This document shows positions 24,885 through 34,472 of a stretch of 64,000 nucleotides of DNA, one piece after another (position 1 is the first letter of the stretch; the number at the start of each line of letters is the position of its first letter). The stretch is from Prevotella intermedia ATCC 25611 = DSM 20706. GTDB taxonomy: Bacteria; Bacteroidota; Bacteroidia; Bacteroidales; Bacteroidaceae. Position numbers and translations under genes: made by a program. The stretch is from contig NZ_CP019300.1 of NCBI RefSeq assembly GCF_001953955.1, positions 1,240,001 through 1,304,000 on the forward strand, in the 5' to 3' direction. Below the pieces are notes generated by a model. That model was not told the DNA's origin. It was given only the letters and a program-made list of their open reading frames with translations, and searched no databases.

Positions 24885-25403
24885 CTATTGCTTGCTGTTG
24901 TAATTCTTAATCATATCCGAATTCAGGTGGCTGAGTACTATTTGCATACTTCCTTTGCTGAATGCAAGTCGGTAGAGTCCGCCTTGCTTATCTTTCCGCT
25001 TGTAAGTGTAGGCGTATTCTTTTACTTTCCAGCAAGTATCTTGTAGGGCAGCCTGCTCAACTCTTTCGTAAAACGCTTGCGACGGAATGGTATCGAAACT
25101 TAATATGGCTGAATAGTTGCCACCTGCTACAGTCTCTTCGTCGAGTGCAAGACTGACAGAGTCGGGAATGATAGGTTGTTGTTTCAGAATCTTATATTTC
25201 GGAAAACGTATGCTCGTAATAGCCGACAGGTCGATATTCAACGTCGTGTCGTTTACGATGGGAGCAAATACAGAAGCTGCTACCGTATCTTTCGGCGATG
25301 GCGACGGAGTTGCGTTGTTGTTGCATGAGGCAAAACCAAAAACTCCTGCCAATGCAACACACAGTACAGCGTAAAACGTTCGTTTGTTCAACATTCCTTT
25401 CAT
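24885..25403 (-). CDS. lipoprotein of unknown function
   Basis: 172 aa. Signal peptide and lipobox GFASC (Cys27), then a Thr/Ser/Pro-rich linker. The remaining ~130 residues look like a compact alpha/beta domain: ILKQQPIIPDSVSLALD, SAILSFDTIPSQAFYERVEQAA and GGLYRLAFSKGSMQIVLSHL. No family recognised. It starts 5 bp after the stop of the PBP1A gene, so it is cotranscribed and may be an outer-membrane partner of that synthase, as LpoA is in enterobacteria; this is inference from position only, since there is no sequence likeness to LpoA. Confidence 0.75.
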   Translation of the reverse strand: MKGMLNKRTFYAVLCVALAGVFGFASCNNNATPSPSPKDTVAASVFAPIVNDTTLNIDLSAITSIRFPKYKILKQQPIIPDSVSLALDEETVAGGNYSAILSFDTIPSQAFYERVEQAALQDTCWKVKEYAYTYKRKDKQGGLYRLAFSKGSMQIVLSHLNSDMIKNYNSKQ

Positions 25404-25408
25404 CGTCT

Positions 25409-27925
25409 TTATACTTCAAGCGGCTCTATGCGTGGTTTTGGAACGGGGATAGGAGCATTTGAAGGTTGCTTGGGTTTATTGTTCTCCTCATTCTCGCGAG
25501 GACGAGGAGGAGCTATCCTGTCTTCTATATTCCTGTTCACAGCACCTTCTGCATCTTGTTCGTTTTCATCGGGCAAATCCTCTTGTTCATTTCTGTAATA
25601 GAGATGCAGGCTATCGGGCTCTCGTGTCGGTTGAGCCGCCGATTGGCAATTATACATTGTAGGGTCTATATCCTTTTCAGGATTGGGCAGCCACTTTGCG
25701 TGATATTTTTGGAAAGCTTTGTCGCGCATTAAATCGTAAATGAAGTTACCGCACATTGGGAGTGCCGTCTTGGAACCTTGCCCTAAAGCACCTGTTCGGA
25801 AGTGAATGCTACGATATTCGCCGCCTACCCATGCACCGACAACAAGTTTCGGGCTTACTGCTATGAACCAAGCATCGGAATGATTGTTGGAAGTACCTGT
25901 CTTTCCGCCCCAATCGGTGTCGCCAAATGTGTATTGATTTAATGTGCGACTAGTTCCGCCTGGTTCAGTAAGACCGCCTTTTAGCAATTGCTGCACGAAG
26001 AAAGCACTTTGATAAGACAGCACTTGTTTGTTGTCTGGTTTTGCAACATACACTTCGTTGCCACGCTGGTCGAGTATCTTTGTAACCACAATCGGGTCGC
26101 AATGTTCACCATCGTTTGCAACCGTACAGTATGCGTTCACCATTTCAAGCAAGTTTACATCGCTCGAACCTAAAGCCAACGAAGGTTCGTTTTCGAGCGG
26201 ACTCTTTATGCCCATGTCTTGAGCAGTGCGAATAATGTTCTTTATGCCCATCTCTTGTCCCAAACGGACAGCTATTGTATTGATACTTCGAGCGAAGCCT
26301 GCTTTTAATGTTATAGAGTCGCCCGAGTAGTTGCCATTGGCATTGCGTGGCGTCCAAGTTTTCAATATTCCGGTCTTCTTGTCGGGCACCTGCATGCTGA
26401 TGTATTCATCTCTGCGCTTATCGCATGGTGCCAAGCCTTGATTCATTGCTTCGGAATAGACAAAGAGCTTAAAAGTGGAACCTGGCTGACGTTGCGCTGT
26501 AACCTTATCGTATTTCCACGTTCTGAAGTCTATATCGCCAACCCATGCCCGCACCGCACCTGTTTCAGGCTCCATGACAACCATTGAACAGTGCATGAAC
26601 TTTACCATATAACGAATGGAATCCATCGACGACATTTCCTTTTCGATCACACCTTTATCGTAATCGAAGAGTTTCACCTTGTGAGGCTTGTTGATGTAGT
26701 ACAATACGCTGTCTGGTTGGTTAGGGTATTTCTGTACCAAGTTCTTATAAAATGGTTGGCGTTCTGCAATTCTTTCTATAAAGCCTGGCACTAAGTTGCC
26801 ATTCTCGTCGCGCCATGGGTCTTGTCCGCGCCAATGTCTGTCGAAATCCTGTTGGATTTTACGCATCTGTTTCTTTGCAGCGTCTTCTGCATATTGCTGC
26901 ATGCGAGTATCAATTGTCGTGTAGATTTTCAAACCACTGCTATAAAGGTCGTAGTCGTTGTCTTTTATCCAATCCTTCAGATAATCGGCAACGTATTCGC
27001 GGAAGTATTGTGCTCTACCGTCATAATTTTCTTCTACGTGGACGTCAAGTTTCAAAGGCTTCTTTGAATACTTATCGTATTCATCCTTTGTTAAATGCCC
27101 ATGCGTTACCATATTATATAATACGGTGTTACGCCTACCAAGAGAATTTGAAGGATTTGAAATCGGATTATAGTAAGTTGTCGCCTTCAACATTCCGACC
27201 AACGTTGCAACTTGTTCGGTAGTAAGTTGGCGGGGAGTAGTGTTGAAATAAGTTCTTGCAGCTGTCTTTATTCCATACGAATTGTTTCCGAAATCAACTG
27301 TATTGGCATACATTGTCAGGATTTCATTCTTGGAGTAAATAAATTCTATTTTATATGCTATAATCCATTCCTTGGCTTTGACGATAAGCATTCGCAAGCC
27401 TGGGATTTTGCCCAGTAATCCAGAATATTCCTTATTTCTAATACGGAACATATTTTTAGCAAGCTGCTGCGTTATGGTAGAGGCACCACGAGCACCATCG
27501 CGCGTTACAGCATCTTTTACAGCACCACCGATTCCCATAAAGTCTACTCCATGGTGGCTGTAAAATCTTTCATCTTCAGTACTTATCAAAGCTTTCCAAA
27601 ACGTTGGATTTACATCTTCATACTTCACTGGTATGCGGTTCTCCTTAAAATATTTGCCAATTAAAACAGAGTCAGCACTATATATTTCTGAAGCAGCATA
27701 GGTTGGTGGGGTCTTGATTTCTGCAAAACCAGGAGACTTGCCGAAAAGCCACAAGAAATTCATATCAACCATACCAAAGAAGAGAAAGACTGACACAAAG
27801 AATGATACAATACCCAATGACAACTTTGTGTACCATGCCCGCCCTTTATACAGCTTAATATACCATGGGAAGAAATTAAAAATTCCCTTTATAATGTTTT
27901 TGAATAATCTGATTATACTTTTCAT
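25409..27925 (-). CDS. penicillin-binding protein 1A (bifunctional peptidoglycan synthase)
   Basis: 838 aa. One N-terminal transmembrane helix (about 36-56). Glycosyltransferase domain: STEDERFYSHHGVDFMG with the catalytic Glu, and GASTITQQLAKNMF. Transpeptidase domain: active-site PGSTFKLF (about residue 479, SxxK), RSINTIA (SxN) and KTGTSNN (about 675, KTG). The last ~90 residues are a Pro/Glu/Asn-rich disordered tail (RPRENEENNKPKQP). Polymerises and cross-links the wall at the outer face of the inner membrane. First gene of a pair with the lipoprotein. Confidence 0.96.
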   Translation of the reverse strand: MKSIIRLFKNIIKGIFNFFPWYIKLYKGRAWYTKLSLGIVSFFVSVFLFFGMVDMNFLWLFGKSPGFAEIKTPPTYAASEIYSADSVLIGKYFKENRIPVKYEDVNPTFWKALISTEDERFYSHHGVDFMGIGGAVKDAVTRDGARGASTITQQLAKNMFRIRNKEYSGLLGKIPGLRMLIVKAKEWIIAYKIEFIYSKNEILTMYANTVDFGNNSYGIKTAARTYFNTTPRQLTTEQVATLVGMLKATTYYNPISNPSNSLGRRNTVLYNMVTHGHLTKDEYDKYSKKPLKLDVHVEENYDGRAQYFREYVADYLKDWIKDNDYDLYSSGLKIYTTIDTRMQQYAEDAAKKQMRKIQQDFDRHWRGQDPWRDENGNLVPGFIERIAERQPFYKNLVQKYPNQPDSVLYYINKPHKVKLFDYDKGVIEKEMSSMDSIRYMVKFMHCSMVVMEPETGAVRAWVGDIDFRTWKYDKVTAQRQPGSTFKLFVYSEAMNQGLAPCDKRRDEYISMQVPDKKTGILKTWTPRNANGNYSGDSITLKAGFARSINTIAVRLGQEMGIKNIIRTAQDMGIKSPLENEPSLALGSSDVNLLEMVNAYCTVANDGEHCDPIVVTKILDQRGNEVYVAKPDNKQVLSYQSAFFVQQLLKGGLTEPGGTSRTLNQYTFGDTDWGGKTGTSNNHSDAWFIAVSPKLVVGAWVGGEYRSIHFRTGALGQGSKTALPMCGNFIYDLMRDKAFQKYHAKWLPNPEKDIDPTMYNCQSAAQPTREPDSLHLYYRNEQEDLPDENEQDAEGAVNRNIEDRIAPPRPRENEENNKPKQPSNAPIPVPKPRIEPLEV

Positions 27926-27987
27926 TTAGAAGTAGTTTATATAGGTCGTCTTATCCTAACAAGATTACAAAAATAGTAAAATGTTTT

Positions 27988-28887
27988 TTAGAACAGATAA
28001 CTATCAATGTGTTTTAATATTTCTTTAGTTTCATTTGGGTGAAACCAACGAATATTCTCATCTCTTTTGAACCAAGTCAGCTGCTTACGTGCATATTTCC
28101 TTGTGTTGCTTTGTATCTTAAAAATAGCTTCGTAAAGAGTAGTTAAGCCATCAAGATATTCAAACAATTCTTTATAGCCTACAGTGTTCAAAGCATTTAA
28201 GTTTCGGTAATCATACATACGCAAAGCCTCACCTATCATTCCCGAAGCAATCATATCTTCTGTGCGTGCGTTAATCCGTTCGTATAATTCTTCACGCGAG
28301 CGATTTAATCCTATTTTTATTATATTAAATGGACGTTCTTGATTTTTATTAGTACGGTATGATGTGTATGTTCTTCCTGTTTGAATGCACACTTCAAGTG
28401 CATGGAGAACTCTGCGAGGATTTTTCTTATCTACAATTTCCCAATGAGTGGGGTCTAATTCCTTTAATAATTCGCAAAGTTTTTCTAATCCTTCTTTTTC
28501 AAGTCTTTGCATTAAAGTTTGTCGTACCTCGTCATCAATGGTTGGTATATCGTCTATACCATTGCAAACAGCATCAATATACATCATCGAACCACCAGAC
28601 AAGATGTACGAAGATGTTGGATTTGCTTTTAACAAACTTAAAACTTCTTGTTCATAAAGGCTTGCTGAGTAATACTCGCTGATACTTTTACAAGCAACAA
28701 AATGGTGCTTTACGCGAATCAGCTGCTCCTTGGTAGGAGCAGCTGTACCTATGGGTAACTCTTTGTATATCTGTCTTGAATCAGCATTGATAATTTCTAA
28801 ACCATAATGCTGTGCAATATCAAGTGTTAAAGCTGTTTTACCAACACCTGTTGGACCTGTCAATACGATAAGAGTTTGTATATTCAA
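27988..28887 (-). CDS. miaA: tRNA dimethylallyltransferase
   Basis: 299 aa. Adds the dimethylallyl group to A37 of tRNAs reading UNN codons. Walker A GPTGVGKTALTLD (12-24), substrate-binding INADSRQIYKELPIGTAAP (33-51) and LSGGSMMYIDAVCNGID (about 95-111). The C-terminal region has RRVLHALEV and KYARKQLTWFKRD, both conserved. Begins 6 bp after lpxA, so it is the last gene of the lipid A operon. Confidence 0.96.
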   Translation of the reverse strand: MNIQTLIVLTGPTGVGKTALTLDIAQHYGLEIINADSRQIYKELPIGTAAPTKEQLIRVKHHFVACKSISEYYSASLYEQEVLSLLKANPTSSYILSGGSMMYIDAVCNGIDDIPTIDDEVRQTLMQRLEKEGLEKLCELLKELDPTHWEIVDKKNPRRVLHALEVCIQTGRTYTSYRTNKNQERPFNIIKIGLNRSREELYERINARTEDMIASGMIGEALRMYDYRNLNALNTVGYKELFEYLDGLTTLYEAIFKIQSNTRKYARKQLTWFKRDENIRWFHPNETKEILKHIDSYLF

Positions 28888-28893
28888 TGCTAT

Positions 28894-29664
28894 TTACTTA
28901 ATAATTCCTCTTGATGAAGCTTGGACAAATTCAATGATATGTTGGATTTCTTCTGTCATTGGTAAAGTTTCTTTTATCTTTTGGATATTTTCTTCGCGAG
29001 TACCTTCGCCATATAACAAACGATAAGCATTATGAATTTGGTCTATTTGTTCATTGGTAAATCCTTTGCGTCTTAGCCCAATGATATTAATACCTGCATA
29101 TCGGATAGGCTCTTTGCCTGCAATAATATAAGGAGGAATGTCTTGAGAAAAACGACTTCCGCCTTGAATCATTACATTACAACCAATGTTACAGAACTGG
29201 TGGCAAAGAACGGAAGCAGAGATAATAGCATAATCCTCTACCTTAACTTCTCCTGCCAGCTTTGTTGAATTGCCGATAATGATATTTGAACCGACAATAC
29301 AGTCATGGGCAATGTGCATGCTTTCCATAAAAAGATTGTTGCTGCCCACAATCGTTGTCCCCTTTGAAGCTGTACCACGCGAAATAGTTACGTTTTCACG
29401 TATAGAATTATTGTCGCCAATTTCGCAGAGACTTTCTTCACCACGAAATTTCAAATCTTGTGGTTTGGTAGAAATACTTGCTCCAGGGAAAAACTCGTTT
29501 CCATTGCCAATTCGTGCACCAGTGTGTATTGTAACACTATTCAGTAGTTTGTTGTTATCGCCAATTACGGTATTATCGTCAATATAACAAAATGGACCTA
29601 TAATATTATTGTCGCCTATCTTTGCATTTGGATGTACGAATGCCAAAGGACTAATAGTATTCAT
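28894..29664 (-). CDS. lpxA: UDP-N-acetylglucosamine acyltransferase
   Basis: 256 aa. First step of lipid A synthesis. Left-handed beta-helix made of hexapeptide repeats (VHPNAKIGDNNIIGPFCYID), catalytic His in MESMHIAHDCIVGSN (about residue 120), and a C-terminal helical region (NEQIDQIHNAYRLLY). Together with lpxD and lpxC-fabZ directly upstream it completes the first three committed steps in one operon. Confidence 0.96.
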   Translation of the reverse strand: MNTISPLAFVHPNAKIGDNNIIGPFCYIDDNTVIGDNNKLLNSVTIHTGARIGNGNEFFPGASISTKPQDLKFRGEESLCEIGDNNSIRENVTISRGTASKGTTIVGSNNLFMESMHIAHDCIVGSNIIIGNSTKLAGEVKVEDYAIISASVLCHQFCNIGCNVMIQGGSRFSQDIPPYIIAGKEPIRYAGINIIGLRRKGFTNEQIDQIHNAYRLLYGEGTREENIQKIKETLPMTEEIQHIIEFVQASSRGIIK

Positions 29665-29672
29665 AATTTTAT

Positions 29673-31061
29673 TTATTTGTTTTTTACTATTTGTGCAGTG
29701 AATGTAGCTTCTGCTACAACATTGTCGCCTACAAACATATAACCTTGCATTGAACTGATGCCATGACGTACAGGGCTTAAAAGTTCGACACGGAACAACA
29801 GAGTATCGCCAGGAACAACTTTCTGACGGAACTTTACATTATCTATCTTTAAGAAATAGGTAGACCATCTTTCAGGCTCTTCTACTTGTGAAAGTACCAA
29901 TAATCCGCCACACTGTGCCATAGCTTCTATCTGAAGAACACCTGGCATTACAGGCTCTTGTGGGAAATGTCCTTGAAAAAATGGCTCGTTAGCAGTAATA
30001 TTCTTAACACCAACTATTGTTGTTGCTCCCATCGCTACTACTTTATCAACAAGTTGCATTGGATAACGATGGGGGAGAAGCTCGCGAATTCGGATATTAT
30101 CCATTAACGGTTCATCGTTTGGGTCGTAAATAGGAGCTTGAATTTCGTGTTTGCGAATATCTTTACGAATCATTCTTGCAAACTTATTGTTTACGGTGTG
30201 GCCAGGTCGGGTTGCAACAATACGCCCTTTGATAGGTTTTCCTATTAAAGCCACATCGCCAATAATATCCAATAACTTATGTCTTGTACACTCATTATCC
30301 CAAATAAGAGGCTTGTTTTGTATATAGCCAATACTTGTAGCGTCCATATGTGGCACCTTAAGCAGGTCAGCCAATTGGTCAAGAGTGGGTTGGTCTACTT
30401 GTTTCTCATAAATAACAATCGCATTGTCGAGGTCTCCACCTTTTATAAGATTAGCTTGCAACAAAGGCATAATATCCCTAACAAATACAAAGGTTCGGGC
30501 AGGAGAAATCTCGTCAGCGAATTTATCAATATCGTCAAGTGTTGCAAATTGACTGCTAATGAACTTAGACTCAAAGGAACACATTGCTGTTATAGAGAAC
30601 TGCTCATCAGGTAGGATTGTAATAATGCTACCACTTTCGTCCTTATACTCCATCTTTTTTCTAATGATGTAATAATCTTTTGGAGCATTTTGGTCTACGA
30701 TACCTATTTCTCTAATCTTTTCAACGTACATTGCTGCTGAGCCATCAAGAATAGGAAATTCTGGACCGTTAATTTGAATTAAACAATTGTCTATTCCCAT
30801 TGCATATAGAGCTGCCATACCGTGTTCGATAGTACTGACACGGGCTTCTCCTTTCGCTATTACCGTACCACGTTGGGTATCAATAACATTTTCTGCAATA
30901 GCATCAATGATGGGCTGTCCCTCCAAATCAATTCGTTGAATCTTGTATCCTGTATTATCTGGAGCTGGATTAAAAGTAACAGTAAGGCTTAATCCTGTGT
31001 GTAAACCTTTTCCAAAGAGGGAAAAGCTTCCCTTCAGTGTTTTCTGTTTTGTTGTTTCCAT
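29673..31061 (-). CDS. lpxC/fabZ: bifunctional LpxC deacetylase / FabZ hydroxyacyl-ACP dehydratase
   Basis: 462 aa. The LpxC part (1 to about 305) contains IEHGMAALYAMGIDN and the zinc site CTRHKLLDIIGD. The FabZ part (about 320-462) has LLPHRYPMQLVDKV and GHFPQEPVMPGVLQIEAMAQ with the catalytic His and Glu. LpxC makes the committed, irreversible lipid A step and FabZ feeds fatty acid elongation, so the fusion fixes the balance between them; it is the normal form in Bacteroidetes. It is 8 bp from lpxA and 5 bp from lpxD. Confidence 0.96.
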   Translation of the reverse strand: METTKQKTLKGSFSLFGKGLHTGLSLTVTFNPAPDNTGYKIQRIDLEGQPIIDAIAENVIDTQRGTVIAKGEARVSTIEHGMAALYAMGIDNCLIQINGPEFPILDGSAAMYVEKIREIGIVDQNAPKDYYIIRKKMEYKDESGSIITILPDEQFSITAMCSFESKFISSQFATLDDIDKFADEISPARTFVFVRDIMPLLQANLIKGGDLDNAIVIYEKQVDQPTLDQLADLLKVPHMDATSIGYIQNKPLIWDNECTRHKLLDIIGDVALIGKPIKGRIVATRPGHTVNNKFARMIRKDIRKHEIQAPIYDPNDEPLMDNIRIRELLPHRYPMQLVDKVVAMGATTIVGVKNITANEPFFQGHFPQEPVMPGVLQIEAMAQCGGLLVLSQVEEPERWSTYFLKIDNVKFRQKVVPGDTLLFRVELLSPVRHGISSMQGYMFVGDNVVAEATFTAQIVKNK

Positions 31062-31066
31062 ATATA

Positions 31067-32107
31067 TTATTTATTCTTTTTCAATTCATCAACTTCTTTC
31101 TGTAAAGCATCTATCTGCTTATAAATCTCAGGAAGTCTTTGGAATATGACTTGTGATTTAAAATAGTTGCGTGGCTCAATTGCAGGGCTTCCCATAAGCG
31201 ACTGATTATCTTTTAACTTGCTCAATACACCAGACTGTGCACCAAGGAAGACTTTATTACCAATATTTAAGTGCCCAGATATTCCAACCTGTCCACCAAA
31301 CATACACCATTCTCCAACTTTAGTAGAGCCCGCAATACCAACTTGTGCGCTCATAACAGTGTTTTCGCCAATATCAGTATTATGTGCTATCTGCACAAGG
31401 TTGTCGAGTTTTACGCCTTTACGCACATACGTGCTTCCCATAGTTGAACGGTCAATACACGTGTTTGCTCCTATTTCAACATCGTCTTCTATAGTAACAA
31501 TACCAATTTGTGGGATTTTATCATAGTTGTTTGTTTCTGCATTTGGGGCAAAGCCAAAACCATCTGCACCTATGACACTGCCAGAATGACAAATAACATT
31601 ATTACCGATTTTACAATTATGGTAGATGCTGGCATTAGGATAAATGATGCAATTGTTTCCTAAAGTTGTATTGTCCATAATGGTTGTATGAGGATAAATC
31701 ATACAGTTATCTCCAACAACCACTCCATCGCCTATATATGCAAAAGCACCAATATAGACATTCTTTCCTATTGTTGCTTTTGGAGAAATAAACGCTAACG
31801 AATCTATTCCTTGTTTTCTAGGCTTCATACTTTCATAAAGCTGAAGAAGCTTTGCAACACAGTCGCGTGCATTTTTTACACGTATTAATGTCGCTTTCGT
31901 TGGCTTCTTAATCTTTATGCTTTCGTCTACAAGAACTATAGAACATTCAGTTTCGTATATATAATGAGTATATTTCGGGTTTGCTAAAAAACTTATAGCA
32001 CCATGCTTTCCTTCCTCTATTTTTGCGAAAGTACTAATGGTTGCTTCTTCATCGCCTTCTATGCTTCCTTGTATATATTCTGCGATTTGTTTTGCGTTAA
32101 ATTCCAT
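31067..32107 (-). CDS. lpxD: UDP-3-O-(3-hydroxyacyl)glucosamine N-acyltransferase
   Basis: 346 aa, usual length. N-terminal uridine-binding domain ([22 protein letters not shown]...FLANPKY), then the hexapeptide beta-helix ([20 protein letters not shown]) with catalytic His in [14 protein letters not shown] (about residue 250), and a C-terminal helix ([19 protein letters not shown]). Third step of lipid A synthesis. Order lpxD, lpxC-fabZ, lpxA, miaA is as in other Bacteroidales. Confidence 0.96.
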   Translation of the reverse strand: MEFNAKQIAEYIQGSIEGDEEATISTFAKIEEGKHGAISFLANPKYTHYIYETECSIVLVDESIKIKKPTKATLIRVKNARDCVAKLLQLYESMKPRKQGIDSLAFISPKATIGKNVYIGAFAYIGDGVVVGDNCMIYPHTTIMDNTTLGNNCIIYPNASIYHNCKIGNNVICHSGSVIGADGFGFAPNAETNNYDKIPQIGIVTIEDDVEIGANTCIDRSTMGSTYVRKGVKLDNLVQIAHNTDIGENTVMSAQVGIAGSTKVGEWCMFGGQVGISGHLNIGNKVFLGAQSGVLSKLKDNQSLMGSPAIEPRNYFKSQVIFQRLPEIYKQIDALQKEVDELKKNK

Positions 32108-32158
32108 TCTATATAATAAATGATAAATGCTTGTTCGTGCAAAGATAACAAACTTTTG

Positions 32159-33379
32159 TTAGATTCTGTGATAACAAAAGTAATATTTACGAATTTTTTT
32201 AGATAATAGTTCTACGTTCAAAATCTCTGAAGCCTCTGTTATGTCTTTTAAACTACCATCTTTTGATAATATGCTAATACGGTCGTCGTTGATATCGTAC
32301 ATATCTTTTTGAACAGTATCAATCTGCATCAAGTAGCTGCTATCTTCTTCAGTAACGCCTAAGAAGTGGCAAATTCGTTCCTTACATTCGCCTATTTGTT
32401 CTTGTGAAATTGGTTCATCGTGAATTTCGACCTTGAAAAGTTTGCGATTGATAAAATCATCGGCAAGGAGTGATAGTATTTTATCTTCTGATTTTTGCCA
32501 TACTTTTATAGCACTCCATAAGTCGCTGTCATCTAAACTCAAGTAATGTTTCAGTGTTTCTTCATTATTTTTGAAGTATTCTGCATTTACGTCGTTGTCA
32601 AGAAAGAAAGCTAAAGCAGGAGAGGCAAATAGTTTATATCCATCTTTCAGTAACTTTTTAGCTCTAAGCAATAAACTGATTAAGAGTTTTTCGTACCCAA
32701 CCGTGGCTTTATGTAAATATACTTGCCAATACATTAAGCGGCGCGATGTAAGGAAATTCTCTATTGAATAAATACCTTTAGCATCTATTACCAAGGTATC
32801 GTCTACGACATTCAGCATTTTTATAATTCGTGCCGAACCTATGTTGCCTTCCGTTACACCTGTAAAAAAGCTATCTCGTTTCAGATAGTCCAACCTGTCC
32901 ATATCAAGTTGGCTACTGATTAATTGATGAAGAAAACGCTTGGGGTATTCATTCTTGAAAATCTTAATAGCAAGATTAAGCTCACCATTCATTTCTTGGT
33001 TGATGCAATTCATTACCATTAAAGATATTTCTTCGTGGGTAATTCCTTTGATTAATGTATTCTCGAGCACGTGGGAGAAAGGACCGTGTCCGATGTCGTG
33101 CATCAAAATGGCTGCTTGAACTGCTTCTGCTTCGCTATCGAAAATGAAAACACCCTTTTGCTGCAGCGACAAGGTTGCCTCACTCATTAGGTGGAAAGCT
33201 CCCAATGAGTGCTGAAACCTTGTATGTTGAGCACCAGGGTAAACAACTGTAGTTAGTCCTAATTGTTTTATACGGGTTAAGCGTTGCATAAATGGGTGCT
33301 TAACAATATTCAAAAGAAGCCCCGATGGAATCCTGATAAATCCAAATACGGGGTCGCTTATAATCTTACTGCCACTCAT
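32159..33379 (-). CDS. HD-domain phosphohydrolase (dGTPase/SAMHD-like)
   Basis: 406 aa. Metal motif H...HD...D: HTRFQHSLGAFHLM (about 52-65), ILMHDIGHGPFSHVLE (about 91-106) and DMDRLDYLKRDSFF (about 158-171). This order with GHGPFSH and the RLDYLKRD segment is that of the YdhJ/SAMHD1-like HD hydrolases, often annotated as dNTP triphosphohydrolases; substrate is not proven. It lies between pyrF (19-bp gap) and lpxD (51-bp gap) in a conserved Bacteroidales string. Confidence 0.9.
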   Translation of the reverse strand: MSGSKIISDPVFGFIRIPSGLLLNIVKHPFMQRLTRIKQLGLTTVVYPGAQHTRFQHSLGAFHLMSEATLSLQQKGVFIFDSEAEAVQAAILMHDIGHGPFSHVLENTLIKGITHEEISLMVMNCINQEMNGELNLAIKIFKNEYPKRFLHQLISSQLDMDRLDYLKRDSFFTGVTEGNIGSARIIKMLNVVDDTLVIDAKGIYSIENFLTSRRLMYWQVYLHKATVGYEKLLISLLLRAKKLLKDGYKLFASPALAFFLDNDVNAEYFKNNEETLKHYLSLDDSDLWSAIKVWQKSEDKILSLLADDFINRKLFKVEIHDEPISQEQIGECKERICHFLGVTEEDSSYLMQIDTVQKDMYDINDDRISILSKDGSLKDITEASEILNVELLSKKIRKYYFCYHRI

Positions 33380-33398
33380 GGAACGCTTCTCTTTTGAA

Positions 33399-34226
33399 TT
33401 ATTCTTTTAGTTTGTCAAGCTCTTTTTCCATTTCTTGCTGCAATTCTTTCGCCTTTTCTCCTGCAATTTCTGCAAAGTTTGCTTCTGAACTTGCATAGAT
33501 AATACCTCGTGATGAATTGACCAAAAGACCGCAGTCCTTATTCATACCATATTTACAAACTTCTTGCAAACTTCCACCTTGTGCGCCAACTCCTGGTACT
33601 AAGAGGAAACTATCAGGGGCTAATTTTCGTATATCGGCAAACAAGCTTCCTTGTGTTGCACCGACAACAAACATTAAATTCTCTGTTGTGCCCCATTCTT
33701 GCGCCTTGCTCAGTATTCGCTCGAATAAGCGTACGCCATCTTTGTCTTCAAATAACTGAAAGTCGTGGCTTCCTTTATTGCTTGTTAGTGCAAGAAGAAT
33801 AACCCATTTCCCCTCATATTCCAAGAAAGGCTTTACAGAATCTTCTCCCATATATGGAGCTATGGTAAGCGCATCAACATTATATTCTTTAAAGAATGTT
33901 TGTGCATACATCTTTGATGTGTTTCCAATATCTCCACGCTTGGCATCGGCTATTATGAAGTGATTTGGATATTTCTCTTTCAGATATGTTATTGTCTTTT
34001 CAAACGCCTCCATACCCTTCAACCCATAGCACTCATAAAATGCCAAGTTAGGTTTGTATGCTACACAATAAGGAGCTGTTCTGTCAATTATGGCTTTATT
34101 AAAAGAAAAAATAGGGTCTTCTTCGTTTAACAGAAACTTAGGAACCTTGTTTAAATCGGTATCAAGCCCGACGCAAAGAAACGATTTCTTTGTAAATATT
34201 TGCTCTATTAATTGTTTTCTCTCCAT
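33399..34226 (-). CDS. pyrF: orotidine 5'-phosphate decarboxylase (type 2)
   Basis: 275 aa. Last step of UMP synthesis. [14 protein letters not shown] at the start is the type 2 signature; the catalytic [14 protein letters not shown] (about 91-104) has the Asp-Lys-Asp network; [12 protein letters not shown] and [13 protein letters not shown] close the phosphate site. Length fits type 2 (longer than type 1 enzymes). C-terminal ~20 residues are a charged helix. The HD gene follows 19 bp downstream. Confidence 0.96.
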   Translation of the reverse strand: MERKQLIEQIFTKKSFLCVGLDTDLNKVPKFLLNEEDPIFSFNKAIIDRTAPYCVAYKPNLAFYECYGLKGMEAFEKTITYLKEKYPNHFIIADAKRGDIGNTSKMYAQTFFKEYNVDALTIAPYMGEDSVKPFLEYEGKWVILLALTSNKGSHDFQLFEDKDGVRLFERILSKAQEWGTTENLMFVVGATQGSLFADIRKLAPDSFLLVPGVGAQGGSLQEVCKYGMNKDCGLLVNSSRGIIYASSEANFAEIAGEKAKELQQEMEKELDKLKE

Positions 34227-34349
34227 ACTTATTTATGTTTATTCTTTAGTTTCAAACCACGAAATGGTATTTATTATTAACGTGGGTTTGACGAATTGTT
34301 TACAGACTTGAATGTTTATACTCAAAAATGGGGGCAAATGTTAATAATG

Positions 34350-34410
34350 ACGAAAGTATATATTGTGCCCCACGAAAGTATATATTGTGCCCCACGAAAG
34401 TATATATTGT
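34350..34410. repeat. 22-bp tandem array with GTATATA core (2.7 copies)
   Basis: Two identical 22-bp units (34350-34371, 34372-34393), each ACGAAAGTATATATTGTGCC plus CC, then a partial third to 34410. GTATATA begins at 34356, 34378 and 34400. The same core recurs at the same period in the array at 50243. It lies between prfA (stop) and pyrF (start), both minus strand, in a 246-bp gap with no gene or clear promoter. Confidence 0.85.
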
Positions 34411-34472
34411 CGCATTCTCTGTCTACTATACCTGTGGAGATTAAATTTCTTCTTCTGTATTATGCCAATAAC

